A DNA stretch of 64,000 bases. It comes from Hydrogenimonas sp. GTDB lineage: Bacteria; Campylobacterota; Campylobacteria; Campylobacterales; Hydrogenimonadaceae. The notes under the pieces are model-generated. The model did not search any database and was not told the DNA's origin. It saw only the letters and a list, made by a program, of their open reading frames with translations. Of the stretch, positions 1-11,242 are shown piece by piece (positions within the stretch are counted from its first letter, which is position 1; the number at the start of each line of letters is the position of its first letter). Location of the stretch: the NCBI GenBank assembly GCA_015490295.1, contig WFYC01000066.1, positions 62,001 to 126,000 of the forward strand. Reading direction: 5' to 3'. The position numbers were made by a program, and so were the translations under genes.

Positions 1-2480
1 TTGTCCTCTACAAGCTCGTAAAGAGCCCTTTTGAGCGGTCTCGCACCGTAGACCGGGTCGAAGCCGGCTTCGGCTATCCGCTCTTTTGCAGCTTCCGTAA
101 GCGAAGCTTTGATATCCCTCTCTTCGAGTTTGGCCTCTATGTTTTTGAAGAGGATATCCACGATCTTCGTTATCGCCGTCTTGTCGAGCGGATTGAAGAT
201 TATGATGTCGTCCAGCCTATTCAAAAATTCGGGCTTGAAGTACATTTTCAGTTCGTCCCTGACCGCCTTTTCACGATCTTCTGGATCTCTGAACTCCATA
301 ATCTTGTCGCTCGCGATATTCGACGTCAATATTATGATCGTATTTCTAAAGTCGACCGTCACTCCCTTGTTGTCGGTAAGCCTTCCGTCATCCAGCACCT
401 GCAGAAGCACGTTGAAGACATCCGGATGCGCCTTTTCGATCTCGTCGAACAGGATTACGCTGTAGGGCTTTCTGCGCACAGCTTCGGTGAGCTGTCCGCC
501 CTCTTCATACCCAACATATCCCGGAGGCGCACCTACAAGTCTGCTGACTGCGTGCTTCTCCATATATTCGCTCATATCGATTCGGATAAGCGACTTTTCC
601 GTATCGAACAGGAACTTCGCCAGCGTTTTGGCGGTCTGGGTCTTTCCAACCCCTGTGGGGCCGAGGAAGAGAAAGCTTCCTATCGGCCTGTTCTGTTCGC
701 TCAATCCCGCCTTGTTTCGCTTGATGGCACGGGCGACGGCCTTTATAGCCTGCTCCTGGCCCACTACATCTTCCGCCAGAACATCTTCGACATGCAGGAT
801 CTTCTCCTTCTCGCTCTGGAGCATCTTCGTAACCGGAATCTGTGTCCAGCGGCTGACTATCTTGGCGATCATCTCTTCGTCTACGGCATTTTTAAGAAGA
901 GTTCCCTCTTTCTGCATTCTCTCCCACTGTCCGTTGAGCTGCTTTAGCTGCTCTTCGAGCTGAGGAATCTTGCCGTACTCGATTTCGGCGGCCCTGTTGT
1001 AGTCGCCATTGCGTTTGGCCGCTTCCGCTTCGCTTCTTAGCTTGTCGATCTCGACCTTTATATGAGCGATATCGTTGAAAACCTTCTTCTCGGTCTCGAA
1101 CTGGGCCTCGAGCTTTCGCTTCTTCTCTTCCAGATCCGCCAGCTCCTTCTCTATCTCTGCAAGCCTCGCTTCACTCTTTTTCGACTCCTCCATCATTAGG
1201 GCCTCTTTTTCAACCTGCAGCTGGCTGATCTCGCGTTTGACACGTGCAAGCTCGCTCGGTTCGCTCTCTATCTGCATCTTCAGCTCCGCGGCCGCCTCGT
1301 CGATAAGGTCTATCGCCTTATCGGGCAGGTACCTGTCGGTAATATAACGCGCAGAGAGTTTGGCCGCTGCGACCAGCGCACTGTCGAGAATCGTGACGTT
1401 GTGAAACGCTTCTAGGCGCTCACGCAGTCCGCGCAGGATCTGCAGGGCCTGGTTGATGGTCGGTTCATTTACATGCACAGGCTGGAAGCGGCGCTGCAGA
1501 GCCGCATCTTTTTCAAAATATTTCCTATACTCTTTCAGGGTAGTGGCTCCAATCGTATGCAGCTCGCCTCTTGCAAGAGCAGGTTTGAGCATGTTTGCGG
1601 CATCCATGCTCCCTTCGCTGGCTCCTGCACCGACGATAGTGTGTATCTCGTCGATGAAGAGTATTATGTCGCCACTGCTTTTTACCTCTTCGATTACGGC
1701 TTTGAGTCGGTCTTCAAACTCCCCTCTATATTTTGCGCCCGCAATTAGTGCGCTCATATCGAGAGCTACGACACGCTTGTTCTGCAGGCTGAGCGGAACA
1801 TCTTTATTGACTATTCTCTGCGCAAGCCCCTCTACAATCGCCGTCTTACCGACACCCGGTTCACCCAGCAAGATAGGGTTGTTCTTGGTCTTGCGGATCA
1901 AAATCTGCATGACCCGCTCGATCTCCTCGTCTCGGCCTATCACCGGGTCGAGCTCACCGTCTATCGCCTTTTTGTTCAGGTCGATACCATACTTTTCGAG
2001 CGCCTCGAGCGTCTCGTCTGCCGTCTGGCTCTCAATCTTCTTGCCGCCGCGAATAGCTTCGAACGTCTTTTTCAGCTCCATCATATCGACATACTTGCCT
2101 AGAACCTCTTTAATCTGCGGATGGTCGAGGTTTGCCAGAAGCCATGTATCAACTGCCAGATACTGATCACCCTGCTTCGCCATCAGCCCTTCGGCTTTCT
2201 GAAGACTCTCCTGCAGAGGACGAGAAATTTTTATACTCTCCTTCGTTACGGTAGAGACTTTCGGAAGCTTGTCGGCTACGCTTTTCGCCTCCAGCTCTAT
2301 GGGCGCTTTATCCACACCCATTCTATTCAGCGCCTGGTTCAGTACGCTTCCTGAATTGGTCAGTTGTCCCCAAACCAGATGTACCGGCTCTACCTCCGGG
2401 TTCTTGTTGTGCAGTGCAAGACTCACCCCCGACTCGATCGTTTCGGTCATCTGGTGTGTCAGCTTTTCGAAAATACTCAT
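1..2480 (-). CDS. clpB: ATP-dependent chaperone ClpB (C-terminus truncated by window start)
   Basis: Minus-strand translation begins [40 protein letters not shown] and contains [18 protein letters not shown] Walker A and the coiled-coil M domain; open at the left edge so absent from the ORF track. Confidence 0.95.
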   Translation of the reverse strand, partial: MSIFEKLTHQMTETIESGVSLALHNKNPEVEPVHLVWGQLTNSGSVLNQALNRMGVDKAPIELEAKSVADKLPKVSTVTKESIKISRPLQESLQKAEGLMAKQGDQYLAVDTWLLANLDHPQIKEVLGKYVDMMELKKTFEAIRGGKKIESQTADETLEALEKYGIDLNKKAIDGELDPVIGRDEEIERVMQILIRKTKNNPILLGEPGVGKTAIVEGLAQRIVNKDVPLSLQNKRVVALDMSALIAGAKYRGEFEDRLKAVIEEVKSSGDIILFIDEIHTIVGAGASEGSMDAANMLKPALARGELHTIGATTLKEYRKYFEKDAALQRRFQPVHVNEPTINQALQILRGLRERLEAFHNVTILDSALVAAAKLSARYITDRYLPDKAIDLIDEAAAELKMQIESEPSELARVKREISQLQVEKEALMMEESKKSEARLAEIEKELADLEEKKRKLEAQFETEKKVFNDIAHIKVEIDKLRSEAEAAKRNGDYNRAAEIEYGKIPQLEEQLKQLNGQWERMQKEGTLLKNAVDEEMIAKIVSRWTQIPVTKMLQSEKEKILHVEDVLAEDVVGQEQAIKAVARAIKRNKAGLSEQNRPIGSFLFLGPTGVGKTQTAKTLAKFLFDTEKSLIRIDMSEYMEKHAVSRLVGAPPGYVGYEEGGQLTEAVRRKPYSVILFDEIEKAHPDVFNVLLQVLDDGRLTDNKGVTVDFRNTIIILTSNIASDKIMEFRDPEDREKAVRDELKMYFKPEFLNRLDDIIIFNPLDKTAITKIVDILFKNIEAKLEERDIKASLTEAAKERIAEAGFDPVYGARPLKRALYELVED

Positions 2481-2689
2481 TTCGCACATCTCCTTTTCAT
2501 TAATTGACTGCCGAGATTATAACAAGTTTAGTCCCTTATTGTCAAGTTTCTTTATTTATTGCCTCTAAAGAAGAGAAAAAAGGTTCGATTTTTTCAACAT
2601 TCGACACGATTGCAGGCAGCTTGTTATCACTTTTTTAGTTGGTGGTGGTATAATATCCTCCATAAATTTCAAGACGGGTATAGAAAAAG

Positions 2690-4012
2690 ATGATGAAAAG
2701 AAAAAAAGGCTTGATAGCCGCGGGATTTATATCTACTTTCGCCGCACTTACACTGGTAGGCGCTCCAAGCCTGTTCGCAAAAAGCGATGCCAACAGCACG
2801 GTTTCAAAGCTTGAAGCACTGAGCAAATTCACTCGGGTGATCGGAACGGTCGAGAAGTACTATGTAGACGACCTGACGATCAATGAGATTATAAACAAGG
2901 CGATAAAAGGGCTTATGGCCAATCTCGACGCCCACTCCTCTTTTCTCGACACCAAGAGTTTCAAAGAGATGAAGATCCAGACCAGCGGAGAGTTCGGAGG
3001 ACTTGGAGTGACGGTCGGCATGAGAGACGGCGCGCTTACGGTCATCGCTCCTCTTGAGGGAACCCCGGCCTATAGAGCCGGTCTGAAATCCGGAGATATC
3101 ATACTTAAAATTGATGATAAATCGACTCTCAATATGACGCTCGACGAAGCGGTATCTTTGATGAGAGGCAAGCCCAAAACCAAGATAACTCTCACTATAG
3201 TTCGCAAAAACGAGCCCAAACCGATCGTGGTCACAATTATCAGGGATATTATCAAGATAGAGTCGGTTTATACCAAAAAGGTCGGCAGCGATATTCTCTA
3301 TATACGTATCGTCTCATTCGACAAAAAGGTGGTACACGACATAAAAAAAGCTCTGAGAGAGAATCCCAATGCAAAAGGTCTCATCATAGATCTCAGAAAC
3401 AATCCGGGCGGACTGCTGGATCAGGCTGTTGGCACGGTCGACCTTTTCGTCGACAAAGGTGTTATTGTCTCCCAAAAAGGGCGTGTAAAAGATGAGAACC
3501 AGGTCTACAAAGCACACAGCAAGGGTACCTACAAAAAGATACCGATAGTCGTACTGGTCAACGGCGGAAGCGCCAGCGCCAGCGAAATCGTCAGCGGCTC
3601 TTTGCAAGATCATAGGCGTGCGGTCATCGTGGGAGAGAAGACGTTTGGAAAAGGAAGCGTTCAGATCATTATGCCCATCAACAAATCGGAGGCTCTCAGA
3701 CTCACCATCGCACGCTACTATCTCCCCAGCGGGAGAACGATCCAGGCGGTAGGCGTAACACCAGATATAAATGTCTCTTTCGGAAAAGTGACTGTCGAAG
3801 AGAACCACTTTTCACTTAAAGAGTCTCAGTTGAAAGAGCATCTCAAAGGTGAGTTGGAAAAGATCGACGGAAAGAGCGAAAAAGAGTCGGAAGAGAAGAG
3901 TACTACATCCAAAGAGAAGGTCATTACAACCGAAGAGCTCTATAACGACAACCAACTCAAAGAGGGTGTAGACATACTGCGTGCACTAATCATTACACAG
4001 GAGAAGAGATGA
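2690..4012 (+). CDS. S41 family C-terminal processing peptidase (CtpA/Prc-like) with PDZ domain
   Basis: PDZ region plus [33 protein letters not shown], the Ser/Lys catalytic signature. Confidence 0.93.
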   Translation: MMKRKKGLIAAGFISTFAALTLVGAPSLFAKSDANSTVSKLEALSKFTRVIGTVEKYYVDDLTINEIINKAIKGLMANLDAHSSFLDTKSFKEMKIQTSGEFGGLGVTVGMRDGALTVIAPLEGTPAYRAGLKSGDIILKIDDKSTLNMTLDEAVSLMRGKPKTKITLTIVRKNEPKPIVVTIIRDIIKIESVYTKKVGSDILYIRIVSFDKKVVHDIKKALRENPNAKGLIIDLRNNPGGLLDQAVGTVDLFVDKGVIVSQKGRVKDENQVYKAHSKGTYKKIPIVVLVNGGSASASEIVSGSLQDHRRAVIVGEKTFGKGSVQIIMPINKSEALRLTIARYYLPSGRTIQAVGVTPDINVSFGKVTVEENHFSLKESQLKEHLKGELEKIDGKSEKESEEKSTTSKEKVITTEELYNDNQLKEGVDILRALIITQEKR

Positions 4013-4719
4013 CAAAAAAAGAGCTGCTGTACGAGGGGAAGGCCAAACGCCTTTACACAACGGACAACCCGGAACAACTTATCGCGGAGTTCAAAGATGA
4101 TCTTACCGCATTCAACGGCGAAAAACACTCTATGGAGAGAGGCAAAGGGGCGCTGAACAACAAGATAAGCACGGAACTCTTCAGACTGCTTGAGAGCGCC
4201 GGAATCCCCACCCACTTCATAGATATGCCCGACGAAAACCATATGCTCGTAAAAAAGGTGGATATCATTCTCATAGAGGTCGTGGTAAGGAATATCGCGA
4301 CAGGAAGCCTTACAAAACGTCTGGGGATCGAAGACGGTACAAAACTTCCGTTTACTCTTGTTGAATTCTACTACAAGCGTGACGACTTGGGAGATCCGCT
4401 TATCAACGACGAGCACTGCCTTATACTGGATCTTGTCAAGAGCGAAGCCGATCTCGAAGAGTTGAAACGGCTGGGACGCGAAATCAATACAATCCTGAAA
4501 GCCTTTTTCGCGAAGAAAGGTCTCAACCTTGTAGACTTCAAAGTAGAATTCGGATACGACAGCAGCGGGAAGATCATCCTGGCAGACGAGATAAGCCCGG
4601 ACAGCTGCCGCTTTTGGGATATGGAATCGGGAGAGAAGCTCGACAAAGATCGCTTCAGACAGGGCCTGGGCGGACTCAAAGTAGCCTATGAAGAGGTGCT
4701 CAGGCGTATATTGAGCTAA
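4009..4719 (+). CDS. purC: Phosphoribosylaminoimidazole-succinocarboxamide synthase
   Basis: [40 protein letters not shown] motifs; followed by purS and purQ. Confidence 0.95.
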   Translation: MTKKELLYEGKAKRLYTTDNPEQLIAEFKDDLTAFNGEKHSMERGKGALNNKISTELFRLLESAGIPTHFIDMPDENHMLVKKVDIILIEVVVRNIATGSLTKRLGIEDGTKLPFTLVEFYYKRDDLGDPLINDEHCLILDLVKSEADLEELKRLGREINTILKAFFAKKGLNLVDFKVEFGYDSSGKIILADEISPDSCRFWDMESGEKLDKDRFRQGLGGLKVAYEEVLRRILS

Positions 4720-4747
4720 TCAGGCTAAAATCGGGATTGAACAGATA

Positions 4748-4764
4748 CGACTCTTCGAGAGTCG
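4748..4764. other. Perfect 7-bp stem inverted repeat CGACTCT-TCG-AGAGTCG in the purC-purS gap
   Basis: Read directly; no T-run follows, so not a canonical terminator. Confidence 0.6.
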
Positions 4765-4844
4765 ACCCATCGAGGGCAAAATTGTAACCTGCGCTTTCGG
4801 TACGATGCCGGAAGCAAGCCAAGCAGTCAAGGAGAACCATTTCA

Positions 4845-5087
4845 ATGAAAGCAATAGTCAACGTATATCTTAAAGAGGGGGTCCTTGACCCTCAGGGCAA
4901 AGCTGTACACCATGCACTTGGAGCTCTTGGCTTCAGTAGTGTCGAAAATGTACGTGTCGGCAAGCAGATCGTTCTGGACTTGAAAGCGGAATCGATGCAC
5001 GAAGCCGAAAAAGAGGTCGAGAAGATGTGCGAAACACTTCTTGCCAACACCGTAATTGAAGACTACTCCATAGAGATCGTGCAATGA
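4845..5087 (+). CDS. purS: Phosphoribosylformylglycinamidine synthase subunit PurS
   Basis: 80 aa, VNVYLKEGVLDPQGKAVHHALGALGF motif; overlaps purQ by 4 nt. Confidence 0.93.
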   Translation: MKAIVNVYLKEGVLDPQGKAVHHALGALGFSSVENVRVGKQIVLDLKAESMHEAEKEVEKMCETLLANTVIEDYSIEIVQ

Positions 5088-5755
5088 GAATCGTCATTCC
5101 ACAGTTTCCCGGTACAAACTGCGAATTCGACACCAGATACGCATTCGAACATCTTGGGCATGATGTACAAATAGTATGGCACGAAGATGAAACCGTTCCT
5201 GCTGATACCGATCTTATCGTGGTTCCCGGAGGCTTCAGCTATGGTGACTACCTGCGAAGCGGTGCGATAGCCCGCTTCAGCCCGATCATGAAAGCGATAA
5301 AGGCGTATGCCGACAACGGCGGATACGTTCTGGGGATATGTAACGGCTTCCAGATTCTTCTGGAGAGCCATATGCTGCCGGGAGCCATGAAACGTAACGA
5401 AAATCTTCACTTCGTTTCAAAGCATCAATATCTCAAAGTGGAAAACAGCAACAACCGCTTTTTGAGAAAATGCAAAACGGGAGAGATATTGAATATACCG
5501 ATCGCACATGCCGAAGGCAACTACTTTATCGAAAAAGAGGGCCTTGCCAGGCTTTATGATAACGGTCAGGTTTTGTTGACATACTGTGATGAAAACGGCA
5601 ATCCTGACAATCCCAACGGCTCAGTCGACAACATTGCCGGGATCTGCAACGAGAAGCGGAACGTTTTCGGACTCATGCCCCATCCGGAGAGAGCTATCGA
5701 AACCGTTCTCGGTTCCAATGACGGCGTCAGAATGCTGGAAGGTTTTCTCTCTTAA
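5084..5755 (+). CDS. purQ: Phosphoribosylformylglycinamidine synthase subunit PurQ (glutaminase)
   Basis: [36 protein letters not shown] motifs. Confidence 0.95.
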   Translation: MRIVIPQFPGTNCEFDTRYAFEHLGHDVQIVWHEDETVPADTDLIVVPGGFSYGDYLRSGAIARFSPIMKAIKAYADNGGYVLGICNGFQILLESHMLPGAMKRNENLHFVSKHQYLKVENSNNRFLRKCKTGEILNIPIAHAEGNYFIEKEGLARLYDNGQVLLTYCDENGNPDNPNGSVDNIAGICNEKRNVFGLMPHPERAIETVLGSNDGVRMLEGFLS

Positions 5756-6886
5756 GTGTCATCGATGTTTATCCGTTCCATCCTCGCCGTTTTTTTTGCA
5801 GTAGGAGTGCTGCTCGCCACAGAACCGGAACCTTCGGTTTTCCCGGATTACGAACTCGAGTGGAGTGAAGAGATCAATGAGACGACTGCAAAGCCGGCAG
5901 AGAAACTCATATATCTAAACCTGGAGAAGCTTCCGGAAAAGATATATGTCGGCCAGATATTTCCGGTCACTCTCAAGGTGACTTCCCTTGAAAGAGAGAG
6001 GCCTTTCGAGATAAGAGTCGAAGATGGGGAAAACGTCGAAATTGTACAAGAGCCGGAGAAGATCGAACCGAAGGCGATAAGCCGGATCAGATACTTCTTC
6101 AAGGCGACAGGAAAGTACATTCGTCTACCGGATTTCATAGCCTATTACGTTGATGAACCGCAAAGAGAATACAGAATCGAAGGGAGCGGCATACAGGCCG
6201 TTCGACTCAACCCTCCAAAAGATTTCTCCAACGTCCTGGCGCAGAATATGGAGCTTGTCAACTATCAGGCTTCGACATACACGAACGACAGCAATGTCCT
6301 GGCGCTTCAGCTTAGAATCGAATACGGCAACTATGGCGATTTCCGCCTTCAAAACTCATCAAACCAGGGAATCGACTCCTACAGCGGAGATTTGAACGAT
6401 ACGACACTCTACTATTACGCCGTCTATCCGGCAGGACTCGAACAGCTATCGTTCAGCTATTTCAACCTTCAAAAAAACAGGTACGAAAAGTTTCATATAC
6501 CGATTATAGTCAAACGCAGCAGCGTAAGCACGCAAAGCAACCTCGACCCGCAAGCGAGTGAGTTCACTAAATTCAAAATAGCGGCAACCGGATTTTTGAT
6601 ACTCCTTTGGCTCGTTCTCTGGGCTCTGCGTAGAAGCTGGATCTATCCCCTGCTCATAATACTTGCCGCAGGATACCTGATAACGTACCTGATACCGCTG
6701 AAGAGTGTCTGTATAAAACCCGAAAGTAGACTATATCTGCTTCCCACTGCACAGAGTACACCTTTTATGACGCTCTATGAGCGTACGTATGCGAAAAAGA
6801 TGAATGGTAACGAGAGCTACACCAAAATCCAATTGCCGAACAATACGATAGGATGGATCAAGAATGAAGATCTTTGCTCGAATTAG
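5756..6886 (+). CDS. Exported membrane protein, BatD-like N-terminal beta region and C-terminal SH3-like segment
   Basis: Signal peptide, central TM helices, C-terminal IQLPNNTIGWIKNEDL resembling an SH3b end; GTG start directly after purQ. Confidence 0.6.
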   Translation: MSSMFIRSILAVFFAVGVLLATEPEPSVFPDYELEWSEEINETTAKPAEKLIYLNLEKLPEKIYVGQIFPVTLKVTSLERERPFEIRVEDGENVEIVQEPEKIEPKAISRIRYFFKATGKYIRLPDFIAYYVDEPQREYRIEGSGIQAVRLNPPKDFSNVLAQNMELVNYQASTYTNDSNVLALQLRIEYGNYGDFRLQNSSNQGIDSYSGDLNDTTLYYYAVYPAGLEQLSFSYFNLQKNRYEKFHIPIIVKRSSVSTQSNLDPQASEFTKFKIAATGFLILLWLVLWALRRSWIYPLLIILAAGYLITYLIPLKSVCIKPESRLYLLPTAQSTPFMTLYERTYAKKMNGNESYTKIQLPNNTIGWIKNEDLCSN

Positions 6887-7571
6887 GTTCTACTACTCCG
6901 CATTGGTAATCTCTTGCATAGTCTCGGTGATGATCATACTCCTCAAGCTCCTCCCGAAGCAGAAAGGAAAAATACTTCACTACGGCAACAGAACCATGAT
7001 GGCGCTTATGTTCGCGGATATCGAAACGGCAGGGGAGCCGGACCCGAAAGCTCAACTCTATCTTCTCAACCATCAAGGCATTGTAGATATAATCACGATG
7101 GAGGCGCTGCAGGACAAAAATATGAACTGGGTGGCCAAGAGAGAACTTTTCGAAGTTCCATGGTTCGGCAAACTCCTTAAAAACGGTGAGATGATATCGA
7201 TAGATAGAAGCGATAAAAGAGGTTTGATAAAACTTCTAAAAGATATCAAACACTCCATATACGTACTGCACAGGCCGGTCGCCCTCTTTCCTGAAGGGAC
7301 TCGGGCAAAAGATCAGAAGCTCCTGCCATTCAAAGAGGGGGCCAAATTCATAGCTGAAAAGCTGGAACTCGTAGTTCAACCTGTAGTGATCGTCGGAAGC
7401 AAGAGAGTCGTCAACGAGCATGACAGAACCTCTTTCGGAGGAGATGTGAAGGTCATTTTTCTCCCCTCTATAGATATGAAGAGCGCCTCTTCGGACTGGT
7501 ACAGGCAGCTGAGAGAAAAAATGCAGGAGACTATCGACAAAGAGCTCGAAACGAACTCTGTCAGCAGATAG
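6864..7571 (+). CDS. plsC: 1-acyl-sn-glycerol-3-phosphate acyltransferase
   Basis: NHQGIVDI (NHxxxxD-type) and FPEGTRA motifs. Confidence 0.88.
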   Translation: MKIFARIRFYYSALVISCIVSVMIILLKLLPKQKGKILHYGNRTMMALMFADIETAGEPDPKAQLYLLNHQGIVDIITMEALQDKNMNWVAKRELFEVPWFGKLLKNGEMISIDRSDKRGLIKLLKDIKHSIYVLHRPVALFPEGTRAKDQKLLPFKEGAKFIAEKLELVVQPVVIVGSKRVVNEHDRTSFGGDVKVIFLPSIDMKSASSDWYRQLREKMQETIDKELETNSVSR

Positions 7572-7605
7572 CCTTACTCCTTTGCCAAATTCCGGTCATC
7601 CGGCA

Positions 7606-9087
7606 TCACAGCTTCGCTTGGAGTAGATCGAGAGTTTTCGACTCGTTGGAGTCGTAATCGGGCACCCACTTCTTGAGACACTCTCTATCTTTTACGCACG
7701 GATCCGTGAGGCTCTTTAAAAATGCCACCAGCTCTCTTAACTGCTCATCGCTGAAATCTACACTTCTATGGGGAGATATTCCGCTGTTACGGTTTGCTTC
7801 CAACTGCTGAAGTGCATGCCGGGTATTCTCTTTCGTATCTTTGCACTGCGCCAAAATTCCATACTGAAACAGACTATTTTCATCGAACTCGAGAGCGGTC
7901 TCCGGCTTGAGCATATGTCTTACCATAGCTTCGAGCGTAACGAATGCTCCGTCATGCCCCCATGGGCCGGTAACCTCCACATTCAGAAGAGTAGGCGTTC
8001 TGAACTTATATCTATCCGACTCGTTGAGCGTAACGTTCTCGCGCCCGTAATCCTCGGTCGAAGCGTCGTGGTTTTTCCCGCGTCCGATTTGCGGAACGGC
8101 CATTACATACAGCTTCTCACCGGTAAAAAAATCTCCTTTGTGGCACTGTACGCAGTTGGCACCGCCCTCTTCGTAACTTCTGAAAAAGAGGTAGGCTCCC
8201 CTCTTCGCCTCCTCGCTTATCGCACTTCTATCCCCTTTGAGATACCTGTTCCAGGGGTTATCGACAAAGAGTTGAGAACGCTCGAATTCCGCTATCGCAT
8301 TGAAGATATTACTTCTCGTTATCAGGGTTGCGGCGTCTGCCGAAGGGTTGGAAAAGCCATCTCTGAACGCCTGCAGCCAAGCCAGGCGAGCGGAACCGTT
8401 CAGGTCGCTGTTGCCGTTGAATCCGCCGAGTCTGTCGACGAGATAATCTCTGACATCATCTTTTGTAACGAGGGAGGAGTGGCCGAAACCGCGCATCTCC
8501 GGCGAACTTGTTACCGGAAAGTTGGCCTGGGCGGCGGGGAGGTTGGCCGCCTGGGCACTTGTCCATAGCACTCTGTCGAAATCGCTGCTGCCGGGTACCA
8601 GCATCTGGCCTACAGAGCCGTTGGCCCCTTTCACGGGAGTTATACTCTCTATTCTGGCATCCCAGAACTGCGTACGGTCAAAGAGCGCCACATTGAATGT
8701 AGATGGAGTGTTTCTGGGTACCGTAGGCCCGCCGTCATAGTAGTGGCCGCTCTCTTTATGAAGACGGCCCGGGCCGACATGATCTGGATCTACAGCCTCT
8801 ACGCCTATCGGAAGAGATAGAGCGTCCGAACCGCCGAGAAACGGGTGGTGGCACGAGGCACAGGCTGAATCCATATCGAGCCCGAGATGTTTGGAGTAGA
8901 AGAGTTTCATTCCGAGCTGCGCTTTCGGATCGTTTACAGATGTGATGTTGCGGTCGGCAGCGGGATCACCGGTAAGGCTGTACTTTTCGGCCAGTGACAA
9001 AAGCTCGCTGTCGAGATCGTCGTTACTGCTACATCCTCCAAATATCAAAACCGAAAGAGCCAGAGCTGTAACCATATAACTTTTCAT
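7606..9087 (-). CDS. Di-heme cytochrome c peroxidase / MauG-family lipoprotein
   Basis: Lipobox LIFGGCSSN; two CxxCH motifs (CASCH, CVQCH); PTLLNVEVTGPWGHDGAFVTLEAMVRHM. Confidence 0.9.
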   Translation of the reverse strand: MKSYMVTALALSVLIFGGCSSNDDLDSELLSLAEKYSLTGDPAADRNITSVNDPKAQLGMKLFYSKHLGLDMDSACASCHHPFLGGSDALSLPIGVEAVDPDHVGPGRLHKESGHYYDGGPTVPRNTPSTFNVALFDRTQFWDARIESITPVKGANGSVGQMLVPGSSDFDRVLWTSAQAANLPAAQANFPVTSSPEMRGFGHSSLVTKDDVRDYLVDRLGGFNGNSDLNGSARLAWLQAFRDGFSNPSADAATLITRSNIFNAIAEFERSQLFVDNPWNRYLKGDRSAISEEAKRGAYLFFRSYEEGGANCVQCHKGDFFTGEKLYVMAVPQIGRGKNHDASTEDYGRENVTLNESDRYKFRTPTLLNVEVTGPWGHDGAFVTLEAMVRHMLKPETALEFDENSLFQYGILAQCKDTKENTRHALQQLEANRNSGISPHRSVDFSDEQLRELVAFLKSLTDPCVKDRECLKKWVPDYDSNESKTLDLLQAKL

Positions 9088-9207
9088 TCAATACCTCTTT
9101 TTCTGTTTTTTATAATTATATCTTCGGTTTGCTTGAAAAAGCTGAAGTAGCTATTTTTATTAAATAGATACTCTTTTTTAATCCGGTTTTGCGATAAAAC
9201 TTTCAAA

Positions 9208-9801
9208 CTAAAAAGATATATCCAGATCTTGCATAACGGCGGTTACGGCCCCTGCACTCATCATCAGTTTCCGTGCGGACTCGGAGTCTCCTTCGGTTAT
9301 ATCGACACCCTTTACGGCATCTATCAACAAAACCGTTCTAAACCCCAAATTTTCAGCTCCCAAAAGGGTCTCTTTTACACAATAGTCCGTAGCCACTCCG
9401 CAGATGAAAAGGCGTTTCACTCCTCTTTCAAGAAGCAGCTCTTTGAGCAAAGTCCCCTGAAAACCGGAATATGCGTCGAAATCTTTCGACACACCTTTCG
9501 AAATTATGAACCTGTTGTCCGAGGGGATATAGAGCCCTTCACAAAATTCGGCACCTCTGCTGCCCTGAACACAGTGCGTCGGCCATACGCCGCCGTTTTG
9601 TTTGAAAGAGATATGGCTTTTCGGATGCCAGTCACGCGTAAAGAAGACGCAACACCCCCTCTTTTCGAAGAGCTTTGTATAGTCGTTGACTCTACCGATT
9701 ATACTATCGGCCTCCGCAACCGCCAAGGCTCCATGCGGCATGAAATCTTTCTGCATATCTACGACTACAAGAGCATCCTTTTTTGTAACCGCAATCTTCA
9801 T
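9208..9801 (-). CDS. pncA: Nicotinamidase
   Basis: ALVVVDMQKDFMPHGALAV, FTRDWHPKSHISF, ICGVATDYCVKET; start set at MKIAV (9801), preceded by AGGAGG. Confidence 0.93.
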   Translation of the reverse strand: MKIAVTKKDALVVVDMQKDFMPHGALAVAEADSIIGRVNDYTKLFEKRGCCVFFTRDWHPKSHISFKQNGGVWPTHCVQGSRGAEFCEGLYIPSDNRFIISKGVSKDFDAYSGFQGTLLKELLLERGVKRLFICGVATDYCVKETLLGAENLGFRTVLLIDAVKGVDITEGDSESARKLMMSAGAVTAVMQDLDISF

Positions 9802-9892
9802 ATCTGGCCTCCTCACTATGCAGCTTGAATTGAGTGAAGCTCATCTTTCATATGAAAAAAGTATACTATACTTTCATTGAAAGGGGCACAGT

Positions 9893-11242
9893 ATGAAATT
9901 CGGTTTCGTTAACGGTCAGAACATGGCACTGCTTACCGACATGTACGAGCTCACTATGGCTCAGAGCTACTTCAACGCCGGAATGAACGATATAGCGGTT
10001 TTCGATTTTTTCGCAAGAAGGACGAAAAATAGATCCTACCTTTTGAGTGCAGGGCTCGAACAGGTACTATACTATCTGCAGAATATAAGATTTTGTGATG
10101 AGCATATAGCCTACCTGAAAGAGAGCGGTAGGTTCAGTGACGACTTTTTGAGCTATCTGAAAAAATTCAGATTCAGTGGCGATCTCTATGCGGTGGATGA
10201 AGGTGAGATACTTTTCGAGAACGAACCGTTCATAACTGTAGAGGCACCTCTGATAGAGGCTCAGATCGTAGAGACGTTCATTATAAATACGATGCAGCTC
10301 TCGATACTTGTGGCCACGAAAGCGATGCGTTGCCGCAGTGTAGCACAAGATACTGCTCTCGTCGATTTCGGTCTCAGGCGGGCGCACGGCACCGATGCCG
10401 GCATGAAAGCCGCAAGATGCGCTTATATAGGAGGCTTTGCCGGAACTTCGAACGTTCTTGCGGCCAAAACATTCGACATACCCGCTTTCGGTACGATGGC
10501 CCACTCATTCATTCTCGCTCATGAAAGTGAAGAGAAGGCATTTTCCCATTTTCTGAAAACCTATCCCGAAAACTCCATACTTCTTGTCGATACCTTCGAT
10601 ACGATTAACGGTGTCAGACACGCGGTCGAAGCTGTAAAAAGGGCTGGCTTGAGAAACTTCAGAGGTATTCGACTCGACAGCGGAGATATAGAAACTCTCG
10701 CAAAAAAAAGCAGGCAGATACTCGACAGTGCCGGGTTCGAAAAAGCCATGATATTTGTAAGCGGCGGACTCAACGAATATAAGATCAAAGAGCTTATGCA
10801 AAAAAGAGCACCGATAGACGGATGGGGTGTCGGAACGGAGCTTGTCGTCTCGGCCGACACTCCCTATCTCGACTGCGCATACAAACTCGTAGAGTACAGG
10901 GGCAGACCGAAGATGAAGCTGAGTCCCGAAAAAGTGACACTCCCTTCAAGAAAACAGATTTTCAGAAAGTACGAAAACGGCATCATAGCCGAAGATAAGA
11001 TAGCGCTGATAGACGAAAAGATAGATGGCAGCCCCCTTATGAAGCGCTATATACACAGAGGCAGGATCGTCATGGATCCCCCCTCCCTGGAGGCGATTCG
11101 CAAAAAAGCGCAGGAGAGCTTCGACTCTCTGCCGCCGAAAGTCAGAGAGATAGAGAAGTCGCGGATGCCAGCACCCGATCTTGGCCCGGGACTTTCAAGG
11201 ATTATGAAAAAGTTGCAGGCAGATATCGAGAAGTCACTCTGA
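9893..11242 (+). CDS. pncB: Nicotinate phosphoribosyltransferase
   Basis: LLTDMYELTMAQSYF, DFGLRRAHGTDAGMKAARCAYIGGFAGTSNVLA. Confidence 0.93.
   Translation: MKFGFVNGQNMALLTDMYELTMAQSYFNAGMNDIAVFDFFARRTKNRSYLLSAGLEQVLYYLQNIRFCDEHIAYLKESGRFSDDFLSYLKKFRFSGDLYAVDEGEILFENEPFITVEAPLIEAQIVETFIINTMQLSILVATKAMRCRSVAQDTALVDFGLRRAHGTDAGMKAARCAYIGGFAGTSNVLAAKTFDIPAFGTMAHSFILAHESEEKAFSHFLKTYPENSILLVDTFDTINGVRHAVEAVKRAGLRNFRGIRLDSGDIETLAKKSRQILDSAGFEKAMIFVSGGLNEYKIKELMQKRAPIDGWGVGTELVVSADTPYLDCAYKLVEYRGRPKMKLSPEKVTLPSRKQIFRKYENGIIAEDKIALIDEKIDGSPLMKRYIHRGRIVMDPPSLEAIRKKAQESFDSLPPKVREIEKSRMPAPDLGPGLSRIMKKLQADIEKSL

Noticed and set aside
426-2166. Several plus-strand ORFs in the first 2.2 kb
   Set aside because: They are shadows of clpB on the minus strand, which is open at the window edge.
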